The notes under the pieces are model-generated. The model did no database searches and was not told the DNA's origin. It was given only the letters and a program-made list of their open reading frames with translations. Of a DNA stretch of 64,000 bases, positions 17,683 through 23,752 are shown one piece after another. Every line of letters begins with the position of its first letter. The stretch's first letter is position 1. The DNA comes from Methanobacterium_C sp963845285 (lineage in GTDB: Archaea; Methanobacteriota; Methanobacteria; Methanobacteriales; Methanobacteriaceae), in assembly GCA_963845285.1 (NCBI GenBank), contig CAWJRO010000014.1, forward strand, positions 1 to 64,000, written 5' to 3'. A program made the position numbers and the translations under genes.

Positions 17683-17829
17683 TTATTGGATTTTATTCAG
17701 TTCTCTTAGTTTGTCTGCGGCAGCTTCTCTCATGAAATCTGAGAAACTTCTAAACTGTCTTTTTTCTATTAGTTCATCTATCTGTTTTGCAGTTTCAGGG
17801 TTGATTGATACCGTCTTGTTGTATAGCAT
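17683..17829 (-). CDS. Ribbon-helix-helix (CopG/Arc-type) transcriptional regulator
   Basis: 48 residues: strand MLYNKTVSINPETAKQIDEL, then helix IEKRQF, turn RSFSDF and second helix MREAAADKLREL. This is the normal size and pattern of a CopG/Arc-type dimeric DNA-binding protein. GGAGGTG lies 6 bp before the ATG. In archaeal plasmids and viruses such proteins control copy number or the integrase/replication switch. Its likely targets are the repeats at 17431-17682, immediately downstream of its own stop and upstream of the replication operon. Confidence 0.8.
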   Translation of the reverse strand: MLYNKTVSINPETAKQIDELIEKRQFRSFSDFMREAAADKLRELNKIQ

Positions 17830-17885
17830 ATATTTTCACCTCCGTTTTAATTATTTTAAGGTTAATTGATGTAAAATTAAAATAA

Positions 17886-17923
17886 AAAAGCCCATCAACT
17901 AAATAATGAGCTGGTAGGCTTTT
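17886..17923 (-). terminator. Hairpin with flanking U-run, probable terminator of the TFIIB-like gene
   Basis: On the minus strand AAAAGCCTACCAGCT, an 8-base loop, and AGTTGATGGGCTTTT form a stem (12 of 15 pairs plus G-U pairs) followed by more T. It lies ~135 bp beyond the stop of the gene at 18059 and ahead of the RHH gene. Confidence 0.5.
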
Positions 17924-18058
17924 AGATGCACACTTATATTAATTGTGTTTAAATTTGTTGTAATATGAAAACTCTTTATGTGAGGAGATGGTTTTTGAAA
18001 AATGGTTGAAAATCCTTCAAGAACATGCATCCTCACATATACATTGCAACGTAGCGAA

Positions 18059-18757
18059 CTAATCAAATAAGTGTAGTTGTTTGGTCTTTCGTTCAATAGC
18101 CGCATAATGTTCCTTATTTAAGCCAACCTTACGAGTGTATTTGCCTTGAAAGTTAATTAAACGTCCATTACTACGTAATTGGCACATACACAGTCCAAGA
18201 ATAACAGCATCAGCATTTAACCATCCATGAAACTTTCTTATACCATATTTGTCAATAATTTCCTGAATATAACGTTTTTGATGTCGTGGCATCATAAATT
18301 CATTTGTAGCAGTATCAACAGCCAAAATGTAACTTGATTTACGCCATTCCTTCATGTCCGTATGGTTTATGACTTTTTTACCAGCTTTACGAAGTGCTCT
18401 CTTTTCGTTGTTAGTTACCTTACTTCCAGTTTCAAGTTTATCAGTGCTGGTGTGTTGCATCAACTCATGATCTGGAAGTGTTGCCATCTGATCATTTAAA
18501 ACAAGTCCACAACCTTTGCAAACAAGTTCGCCGCACCAATAATCGCTTAATTTGATTGATGAGTGGCATTCAGGACATTCACCATATTCAACACGTTCTA
18601 CAAACCTTAATTTACCTTTAAAAATAGTAGGATCTTTCAGCAATTCCCTAGATTTTTCAAACCGATTCTGCTTGCTGTGAGCAATTGGATTGTCCTTAAA
18701 ATATATTTCATAGTCAAAGTTTTCAAATTTTGTTTCATTTTTCACATCAGATTCCAT
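18059..18757 (-). CDS. TFIIB-like zinc-ribbon protein encoded by the element
   Basis: 232 residues. A zinc ribbon C61-x2-C64 ... C80-x2-C83-G (YGECPECHSS, GELVCKGCGLVLND) is typical of the N-terminus of transcription factor B. It is followed by a linker and one helical region (about 135-232, YILAVDTATNEFMMPRHQKRYIQEIIDKYG, described by its ends) that could be a single diverged cyclin fold; host TFB has two, in about 310 residues. Short TFB-like proteins are found on archaeal plasmids and viruses. It may direct RNA polymerase to element promoters or regulate the integrase, next to which it lies. Zinc ribbon is certain; the transcription role is inferred. Confidence 0.72.
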   Translation of the reverse strand: MESDVKNETKFENFDYEIYFKDNPIAHSKQNRFEKSRELLKDPTIFKGKLRFVERVEYGECPECHSSIKLSDYWCGELVCKGCGLVLNDQMATLPDHELMQHTSTDKLETGSKVTNNEKRALRKAGKKVINHTDMKEWRKSSYILAVDTATNEFMMPRHQKRYIQEIIDKYGIRKFHGWLNADAVILGLCMCQLRSNGRLINFQGKYTRKVGLNKEHYAAIERKTKQLHLFD

Positions 18758-18989
18758 TCTGCCTCCTGGTCATGATAGCAACCCACAATTCAAATTTCAA
18801 ACATTCAAATTGTTTCAATTGCAGTAATATATGATTTAAAAATTAGTATATAAATGTTACGATAGATAGGAAGTTGTAATAAGATGAAATCAAAATTAAA
18901 AAAAATGCGATAAAATTCACTCAACTATGACGCATAACATTATATTTATCCTCATTTAATCCATTCAAGTTAAATACATCCTTAACACA
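18758..18989. other. AT-rich intergenic region between integrase and TFIIB-like gene
   Basis: No gene. Contains the likely promoter of the TFIIB-like gene (AT-rich run about 18835-18900 upstream of its start on the minus strand). No clear repeats. Confidence 0.35.
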
Positions 18990-20165
18990 CTATAATTTAG
19001 ATTCATTATTTAATTGATTTTCCATCATCTTCTTTAGCATCTCTTCCATTATCTCTTGCTTTTTTTCCATGTCTTTCAAACGTTTATCTTTTTCGTTTAG
19101 TTCATTAACAATGTTTTTAACTTCTTCTGATTCAATACGTCGAATTTTAACGGATTCAATACTTAAATAAGTGATCATGTGAGTGTATTCTATTTTAAGT
19201 GATTTTAGATCGGGTTTGAAATAGGCATCGACTGTTTTATCTATGTTATGGCCTAATAACCATCTAGTATACAATTCAGGAAAACGATGTTTAGTTAAAG
19301 TAGATGCAAAGAATTTTCGAAGTTTATGGCTGGTAAAGAATCGGTTTTTACCTGAATATCCAAATTTACAGACGTCGTTTAAGTAAGCGAAATATTTCAT
19401 CATTGCGCTCCGACCGATCTTCGTGTCCCCAGATAAGAATAAGGGATCATCTTTTTTGTGTATGGGCTTGTTTTCTGTGTTACGTTCTTCCAAATAATCA
19501 AGTAGCGCTTGGTTGGCTTCAGGTGTGCTGAATGTGGTGTATGGATGGCCTGTTTTGTGTCTGTTGATCTGCCAAGTGAGGATTAAATTTCTGTTTTCGC
19601 GTAACCTTTCAACTATTTGAGGTATATCAAACTGTTCGGTTGTATTGGGTTCGTAGTAATCCCTTATAGCATCGAGGAAGTTATGGTAGGTTAAATGTCT
19701 TATTTCAGCTGATCCCATGCCGGAACTGATCATTAGTAAGATAATAGCCCGGTATTTGATGTTGCTTTTTTTTAATGCTTTTTGGATGTGCTTTTTTCCT
19801 ACTATGTCTTCTGTGGTGGTTCTCTCCCTAGTTTCGTGGTTTTTAGTTTTGATTCGTGGTGTTTCTATCTCAAATTCGTGATAGAATCCCATTATGGTTG
19901 CCATGTAGGTTTTGATGGAGTTGAATGATTTTCCCTGATCTTGGAGGTGTTTTTTGAAGTCCAGTAAATATTCCCTTATCTGCCGATCTTTCATCCTGAT
20001 TCTTTCATCTTCTTCTACTTCTGCTTCGCTAATTAATTCTGTTGGTGTTTTATCGATGAACTCACAGTACTTTCGGAGCCGAATCAGATAAGTGGTTTGA
20101 GTTGATTTCGAAATATCCCGTTGAATGAAAAAGTCTTTTATGTTCTTATCACTAGAAATATTCAT
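18990..20165 (-). CDS. int: Tyrosine recombinase (integrase) of the element
   Basis: 391 residues from the ATG at 20165; GGTGAT a few bases earlier makes this start better than the ATG at 20177. An N-terminal SAM-like core-binding domain (STQTTYLIRLRKYCEF) is followed by the catalytic domain with Arg156 (SAEIRHLTY), Lys204 (RHKTGHP), His280-x-x-Arg283 (TSHKLRKFF), His306 (LLGHNID) and nucleophile Tyr315 (VDAYFKP). All residues of the family are present. The C-terminal 50 residues are a coiled coil (LNEKDKRLKDMEKKQEIMEE). It reads away from attR, 80 bp from it, so it is not split by integration (unlike SSV-type integrases). It most likely catalyses insertion at the flavoprotein gene. Confidence 0.93.
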   Translation of the reverse strand: MNISSDKNIKDFFIQRDISKSTQTTYLIRLRKYCEFIDKTPTELISEAEVEEDERIRMKDRQIREYLLDFKKHLQDQGKSFNSIKTYMATIMGFYHEFEIETPRIKTKNHETRERTTTEDIVGKKHIQKALKKSNIKYRAIILLMISSGMGSAEIRHLTYHNFLDAIRDYYEPNTTEQFDIPQIVERLRENRNLILTWQINRHKTGHPYTTFSTPEANQALLDYLEERNTENKPIHKKDDPLFLSGDTKIGRSAMMKYFAYLNDVCKFGYSGKNRFFTSHKLRKFFASTLTKHRFPELYTRWLLGHNIDKTVDAYFKPDLKSLKIEYTHMITYLSIESVKIRRIESEEVKNIVNELNEKDKRLKDMEKKQEIMEEMLKKMMENQLNNESKL

Positions 20166-20239
20166 AACGATCACCATACTAAATGTAGTTAGTTAAATAT
20201 TATTGTCTATCAATCTATATAAAATGTGGAGTTATTAAT

Positions 20240-20833
20240 ATGACGATACTGGGAATATGTGGAAGTCCAAGAAAACAGGCCACAGATTATGTTTTACATG
20301 AAGCTCTGAAGATGCTGGAGGATAAAGGTTTTAAAACTGAATTTTTCGGTGTCAGGGGCAAAAATATCAGTCCTTGTAGGCACTGTGATTACTGCCTCCG
20401 TGAAAAGGAGTGCATAATGAAAGACGATATGTACGAACTTTACCCCCTTATAAATGAGGCCAATGGTATTATAATGGCCACTCCAGTCTACAACGGTGGC
20501 TTGAGTGCTCAGCTCAAGGCTGTGATGGACAGATGCAGGGCACTGGGAGCTGCAGAATATGATTTTCTAAGGTACAAGATAGGAATGGCAATATCTGTTG
20601 GTGGAGACCGTATAGGTGGTCAGGAACTTGCAGTACAACAGATAATAACATTTTACATACTGGAAGGAGCAGTTCCCATAAGCGGCGGTGCCTTTGGGGC
20701 AAATCTCGGCGCAAATTTCTGGTCTCAAGACACTCTCGAAGGAGTTAAAGAAGACAAAGAGGGATTCAGAAGTTTAAGAAAAACCGTTAAGAAGTTTGCA
20801 TTATTTGTTGAGAAATTCGAAGCCCAAGAGTAG
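20240..20833 (+). CDS. Iron-sulfur flavoprotein (NADPH-dependent FMN reductase family), integration target
   Basis: 197 residues, flavodoxin-like fold: FMN phosphate loop in GICGSPRKQATDYVL and FMN contacts in ATPVYNGGLSAQLKAVMDR. The compact cluster motif C46-x2-C49-x2-C52-x5-C58 (SPCRHCDYCLREKEC) matches Isf-type proteins of methanogens, which carry a [4Fe-4S] cluster and probably handle O2 or H2O2 stress. The first codons hold attR, so the start ATG-ACG and the ribosome site GTGGAG (20225-20230) come from the integrated element, while the native start survives at 3104. The product therefore begins MTILGIC instead of the original MILGIC and stays functional in sequence. TATA-like CTATATAAAA lies at 20215-20223. 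Confidence 0.9.
   Translation: MTILGICGSPRKQATDYVLHEALKMLEDKGFKTEFFGVRGKNISPCRHCDYCLREKECIMKDDMYELYPLINEANGIIMATPVYNGGLSAQLKAVMDRCRALGAAEYDFLRYKIGMAISVGGDRIGGQELAVQQIITFYILEGAVPISGGAFGANLGANFWSQDTLEGVKEDKEGFRSLRKTVKKFALFVEKFEAQE
20245..20261. repeat. attR: 17-bp direct repeat at the right end of the integrated element
   Basis: Identical to 3106-3122 (GATACTGGGAATATGTG). The following bases continue the host gene (GAAGTCC, residues GSP), whereas at attL they continue into element DNA. Confidence 0.85.
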
Positions 20834-21123
20834 GTAAGAGTAGGTATGTTCAAAAACTAGCATTTCCTACCATGATAACAACACCAAATAAGTTAAATTA
20901 ATAATCTAAAAAATCAAAATAACCCCTAGGATTAGAAAATAATTAGTTCTTTCAAACATGTAGAATTTATGTATTCCAATTCACGATATTAATTGCATTT
21001 TAGAGAGAAGATGTGTTTACCCAAAGAAATTTCGTTGGTAATTCTGCCCGGAGATCTCGAAAGATTAAATTATAGAAAGATTTACAACCTAATTTAAACA
21101 AGTATTTAATGGAGATGTCTTTT

Positions 21124-21819
21124 ATGAGTGACTCAATCGGAGGCCCAGAGTACAGATTGGAAATAGGAAATAAATCCATAATAGTGGATTACAAGAAATT
21201 CATGCTTTTAAAAGGTATAAAGGAACATAGTTCCATTACAAAGGCATCAAAAGAAATAGGTATCCCCTACAGAACTGCCCTTAAATATATTGAAATATTA
21301 GAAGATGAATTAGAAACCACCGTTGTTGCAACGAAAAGAGGAGGAAGAGGGGGTGGGGGTAGTAGTCAACTTACAAGTATAGGTAAGATGATTATAAAAG
21401 AGTATACAAAACTTAACCTCATTTTAAAAAAGCATTCTGATGTTAATGAAGTTGAGGGCAAAGTTGCTGAGATCGACAAGGAAAACAGAATCATAAAAGT
21501 TGCCTTGAAGACTAGAAACGTTATTATTCCTCTGGTTGAAGATTTAAAAGTTGAAGATGATGTTTTACTTCTAATAAGTCCTGAAGATATAATAATCATG
21601 CTGAAACCACAAGAATCAAGTGTTAGAAATATGTTTGAATGCAGGATAATAGAGATGGGATTTCAAAACGGGATGGTACGGCTTAAATTAACTTTAGATG
21701 AAGATATTAATATTTTTGCAGATATCACAGAATATTCACGGGAAAAATTGAATTTAAATCTTGGTAAAACCGTTTATATAGGATTTAAGGCCGCTTCAGT
21801 GCCTGTGATTAAACTTTAA
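21124..21819 (+). CDS. ModE-like molybdate/tungstate-dependent regulator
   Basis: 231 residues from ATG 21124, preferred over ATG 21109 because GGAGATG (21111-21117) precedes it. The N-terminus is a LysR/ModE-type winged helix (KGIKEHSSITKASKEIGIPYRTALKYIEILE) with a glycine-rich wing (KRGGRGGGGSSQLT). After a helical linker come two molybdate-binding MOP/TOBE-type repeats: VEGKVAEIDKENRIIKVALK (about 115-165) and FECRIIEMGFQNGMVRLKL (about 175-225). It should bind molybdate or tungstate and control uptake or formylmethanofuran dehydrogenase genes. It stands alone; the TTATAA-rich repeats directly downstream (21834-21966) may or may not be related. Confidence 0.85.
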   Translation: MSDSIGGPEYRLEIGNKSIIVDYKKFMLLKGIKEHSSITKASKEIGIPYRTALKYIEILEDELETTVVATKRGGRGGGGSSQLTSIGKMIIKEYTKLNLILKKHSDVNEVEGKVAEIDKENRIIKVALKTRNVIIPLVEDLKVEDDVLLLISPEDIIIMLKPQESSVRNMFECRIIEMGFQNGMVRLKLTLDEDINIFADITEYSREKLNLNLGKTVYIGFKAASVPVIKL

Positions 21820-21833
21820 CATACGATTATTAT

Positions 21834-21966
21834 AACTTATACTTTATAACTTAAAAGTTAGAAGTTATAAGTTTTGAATAATTTAACGCCCTATAAAACC
21901 AAAAGAAGCCCTTTAACTAAAATAGAGATCCAATGTTATAACTTAAAAGTTATAACTTATAAGTTT
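21834..21966. repeat. TTATAACTTA/TAAGTTATAA repeats upstream of ferredoxin-hisB
   Basis: Five or more copies of the TTATAACTT/AAGTTATAA word in both orientations, including near-palindromes (GTTATAACTTAAAAGTTATAAC at 21934-21955, given here by its halves GTTATAACTT and AAGTTATAAC). GATCCAATGTTATAA at 21928 resembles the GATCCAGTTATAAG unit of the tandem array at 36276-36407, suggesting the same protein binds both loci. Confidence 0.7.
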
Positions 21967-21980
21967 AGAGGTGGTTGGAC

Positions 21981-22193
21981 GTGAGGATAGAAGTTGATAA
22001 AAATAAGTGCACAGGCTGCGGGATATGTAAAGAAGCATGCCCCAAGGGAGCCAAGATCTGGGATGTAAATAATAAAGCCATGGCAACAAACTTAAACTTC
22101 TGTCATTTATGCACCATATGCGCTTCAAAATGTCCTGAAGGTGCCATAAGAGTTATAAGAGATGATCCTGATGAGAAAGAAAAAAATGAGTAG
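21981..22193 (+). CDS. Two-cluster [4Fe-4S] ferredoxin
   Basis: 70 residues from GTG 21981, chosen because GAGGTGG (21968-21974) sits 6 bp upstream. Two clusters are encoded: C-T-G-C-G-I-C-K-E-A-C-P and C-H-L-C-T-I-C-A-S-K-C-P, the classic C-x2-C-x2-C-x3-C-P pair. It is a soluble low-potential electron carrier. The stop overlaps the hisB start by 8 bp, so the two are co-translated, although no functional link with histidine synthesis is known. The acidic C-terminus (DDPDEKEKNE) is unremarkable. The upstream TTATAA repeats overlap its probable promoter. Confidence 0.9.
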   Translation: MRIEVDKNKCTGCGICKEACPKGAKIWDVNNKAMATNLNFCHLCTICASKCPEGAIRVIRDDPDEKEKNE

Positions 22194-22746
22194 AAAAACC
22201 TCTGAAACCAACATAGAAATATCTTTAAACTTAGATGGTGAAGGTCAGTTCCATGTGAAAACTGGAATCGAATTTTTTGACCACATGCTGAACTCATTTA
22301 CAAAACACGGATTCTTCGACCTGGAAGTAAAAGCTGATGGAGATATTGGTGTTGACGACCACCATACGGTTGAAGATATTGGGATACTCCTGGGAGAAGT
22401 TTTTAAAGAAGCAATAGGAAATAAAAGAGGTATTAAACGGATGGCTCATGCAATAGTTCCTATGGATGACTCCCTTGCAACAGTGGCAGTAGACATAGGT
22501 GGAAGGAGTTACACTGTGTTTGATATCGAGTTTAAAAATCAGAAAGTTGGGGATCTGAGCACTGAAAATGTTGAACACTTCTTTGAATCATTTGCAAACT
22601 CTGCAATGATAAACATAAACGCCAAAGTCGAAGGAAAAAATGACCACCATAAAATAGAAGCTTTATTCAAAGCATTTGCCCGGGCTCTTAATGATGCATC
22701 TCGTGTTGAACACGATAAAATACCAAGCACCAAAGGTGTGCTTTAA
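22186..22746 (+). CDS. hisB: Imidazoleglycerol-phosphate dehydratase
   Basis: 186 residues from ATG 22186 (MSRKTSETNIEISLNLDGEG), the start that matches the family; in-frame ATGs at 22162 and 22171 are inside the ferredoxin gene. It dehydrates imidazoleglycerol phosphate in histidine synthesis. Manganese-binding histidine motifs are present: FFDHMLNSFTKHG, DVDDHHTVED-type (GVDDHHTVEDIG) and the second set (GKNDHHKIEALFKAFARAL). The length is right for the monofunctional archaeal enzyme. It overlaps the ferredoxin gene by 8 bp; no other his gene lies in the window. Confidence 0.95.
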   Translation: MSRKTSETNIEISLNLDGEGQFHVKTGIEFFDHMLNSFTKHGFFDLEVKADGDIGVDDHHTVEDIGILLGEVFKEAIGNKRGIKRMAHAIVPMDDSLATVAVDIGGRSYTVFDIEFKNQKVGDLSTENVEHFFESFANSAMININAKVEGKNDHHKIEALFKAFARALNDASRVEHDKIPSTKGVL

Positions 22747-22812
22747 TCATTTAAGTCACTATCTGTTTATCTATTTCAAGATTCTATCTAAAAGGCTGAC
22801 AAGGTTGTTTCA

Positions 22813-23643
22813 ATGAATGATAGTCTAAAAAAAAGTTTGGGAGAACTACTTCAAGTTGCAGTAACCTTGCTTATAATCTTGATGATCGCGGACATTATTC
22901 TACTTCTTGCCATCACGTTTTTCAGCCTTAAACCAAACACGATACGTCTTATCTTCGAATTTGATGCTATTGTTTCTATTTTCACATTTTTTATTTTCTT
23001 AATAAGTTTAAACAAGTTTAAAGATAGAAAAAAGTTCTTACAAAACAACTGGATTATCCTGGTGGCCTCGTGCCCAATTTTCTTCATGTTTTGGGGCGTT
23101 ACAGGTCTGGAAGGTTCTATCATCATCTTTGGAGCCTTCAACATCGTGAAGATCTACGCCATGATAAGAACTGTGATTAAAGTAGGCCCTAGATTCTTAA
23201 AGCTCTCCAAAGAAACAGGTCTGGGTTACGGTATAATAATCGTTACATCTGTGTTTTTCCTTGGAGCTGTCTTTTTCTTCTTTGTAGAACACGGAGTGAA
23301 TCCCCATGTACAAACTTTTGAAGACTCTCTCTGGTACATGATAACAACCATGACAACCACAGGTTACGGTGACATTGTACCCGTAACAGGGGTAGGTAGG
23401 ATAATAGGAACCATTACAATGCTCACGGGTGTTGGATTCGCAAGCTACGCCACAGCATCCATTGCAAGTTTAATATTCCAAAAACTCAAAGAAGAAAGGG
23501 ATGAGGACGCTGAAAAGCTCAGAAAACTGAGTAAAGATTTTCACAGCGAAAGAAAAGCCGACGACGAAGAAATAAAGGGGCTTTTAAATGAGATACTCCA
23601 GAAGATGGATGAAAATGACCATGAAAAAGATAAAAAAGAATGA
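22813..23643 (+). CDS. Potassium channel protein (voltage-gated-like, TGYGD filter)
   Basis: 276 residues. Hydrophobic segments at about 15-37, 48-67, 80-97, 99-120 and 138-160 precede a pore loop with the selectivity filter T183-G-Y-G-D187 (WYMITTMTTTGYGDIVPVT), then the inner helix (IIGTITMLTGVGFASYATASIASLIF). This is a Kv-like or KvAP-type core, but the S4 segment has few arginines (MIRTVIKVGPRFLKLSK), so voltage sensing may be weak. The C-terminus (about 225-276) is a highly charged coiled coil likely to help tetramerise. Tightly follows hisB by 66 bp; convergent with the FUSC gene. Confidence 0.9.
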   Translation: MNDSLKKSLGELLQVAVTLLIILMIADIILLLAITFFSLKPNTIRLIFEFDAIVSIFTFFIFLISLNKFKDRKKFLQNNWIILVASCPIFFMFWGVTGLEGSIIIFGAFNIVKIYAMIRTVIKVGPRFLKLSKETGLGYGIIIVTSVFFLGAVFFFFVEHGVNPHVQTFEDSLWYMITTMTTTGYGDIVPVTGVGRIIGTITMLTGVGFASYATASIASLIFQKLKEERDEDAEKLRKLSKDFHSERKADDEEIKGLLNEILQKMDENDHEKDKKE

Positions 23644-23701
23644 ATTAAATTATAGTTAAAATAGACTAAATTCTCAAATAAAGAAAAATAAAGAAGTTTA
23701 A

Positions 23702-23747
23702 TGATGTTCTAGATCATCAAGCCATTTAATGATGTTTTAAATCATCA
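23702..23747. terminator. Two near-identical palindromes between convergent genes, probable bidirectional terminator
   Basis: TGATGTTCTAGATCATCA (23702-23719) and TGATGTTTTAAATCATCA (23730-23747) are each palindromic with one mismatch, and sit in the 110-bp gap between the channel gene and the oppositely oriented FUSC gene. Confidence 0.45.
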
Positions 23748-23752
23748 AACGA

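Larger units (their letters stand above)
3106..20261. mobile_element. 17.2-kb integrated element (integrative plasmid-like) with bacteriocin-like cargo
   Basis: Defined by the 17-bp att repeats and a tyrosine recombinase 80 bp inside the right one. Contents: zinc-ribbon membrane protein, an IS5-type insertion, a rightward C39-peptidase/membrane-protein block (5.9-11.7 kb), a leftward replication operon with primase and ATPase (12.2-17.4 kb), RHH and TFIIB-like regulators, and integrase. No capsid, portal, terminase or tail gene is visible, so it looks more like an integrative plasmid than a tailed provirus; a non-tailed virus with unrecognised structural genes cannot be excluded. No recognisable partition or conjugation gene lies inside it. 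Boundaries rest on the direct repeat and the split host gene. Confidence 0.82.

Noticed and set aside
17899..18105. 68-codon minus-strand open frame overlapping the end of the TFIIB-like gene.
   Set aside because: No ribosome site; it covers the probable terminator and overlaps a well-supported gene.
3106..20261. Considered the element to be a tailed provirus.
   Set aside because: No terminase, portal, capsid, tail or pseudomurein endoisopeptidase gene is visible; the C39 proteins do not carry pseudomurein-binding repeats.
20200..20300. Looked for a tRNA gene as integration target.
   Set aside because: No tRNA-like cloverleaf or T-loop sequence at either end; the repeat clearly lies in the flavoprotein gene start.
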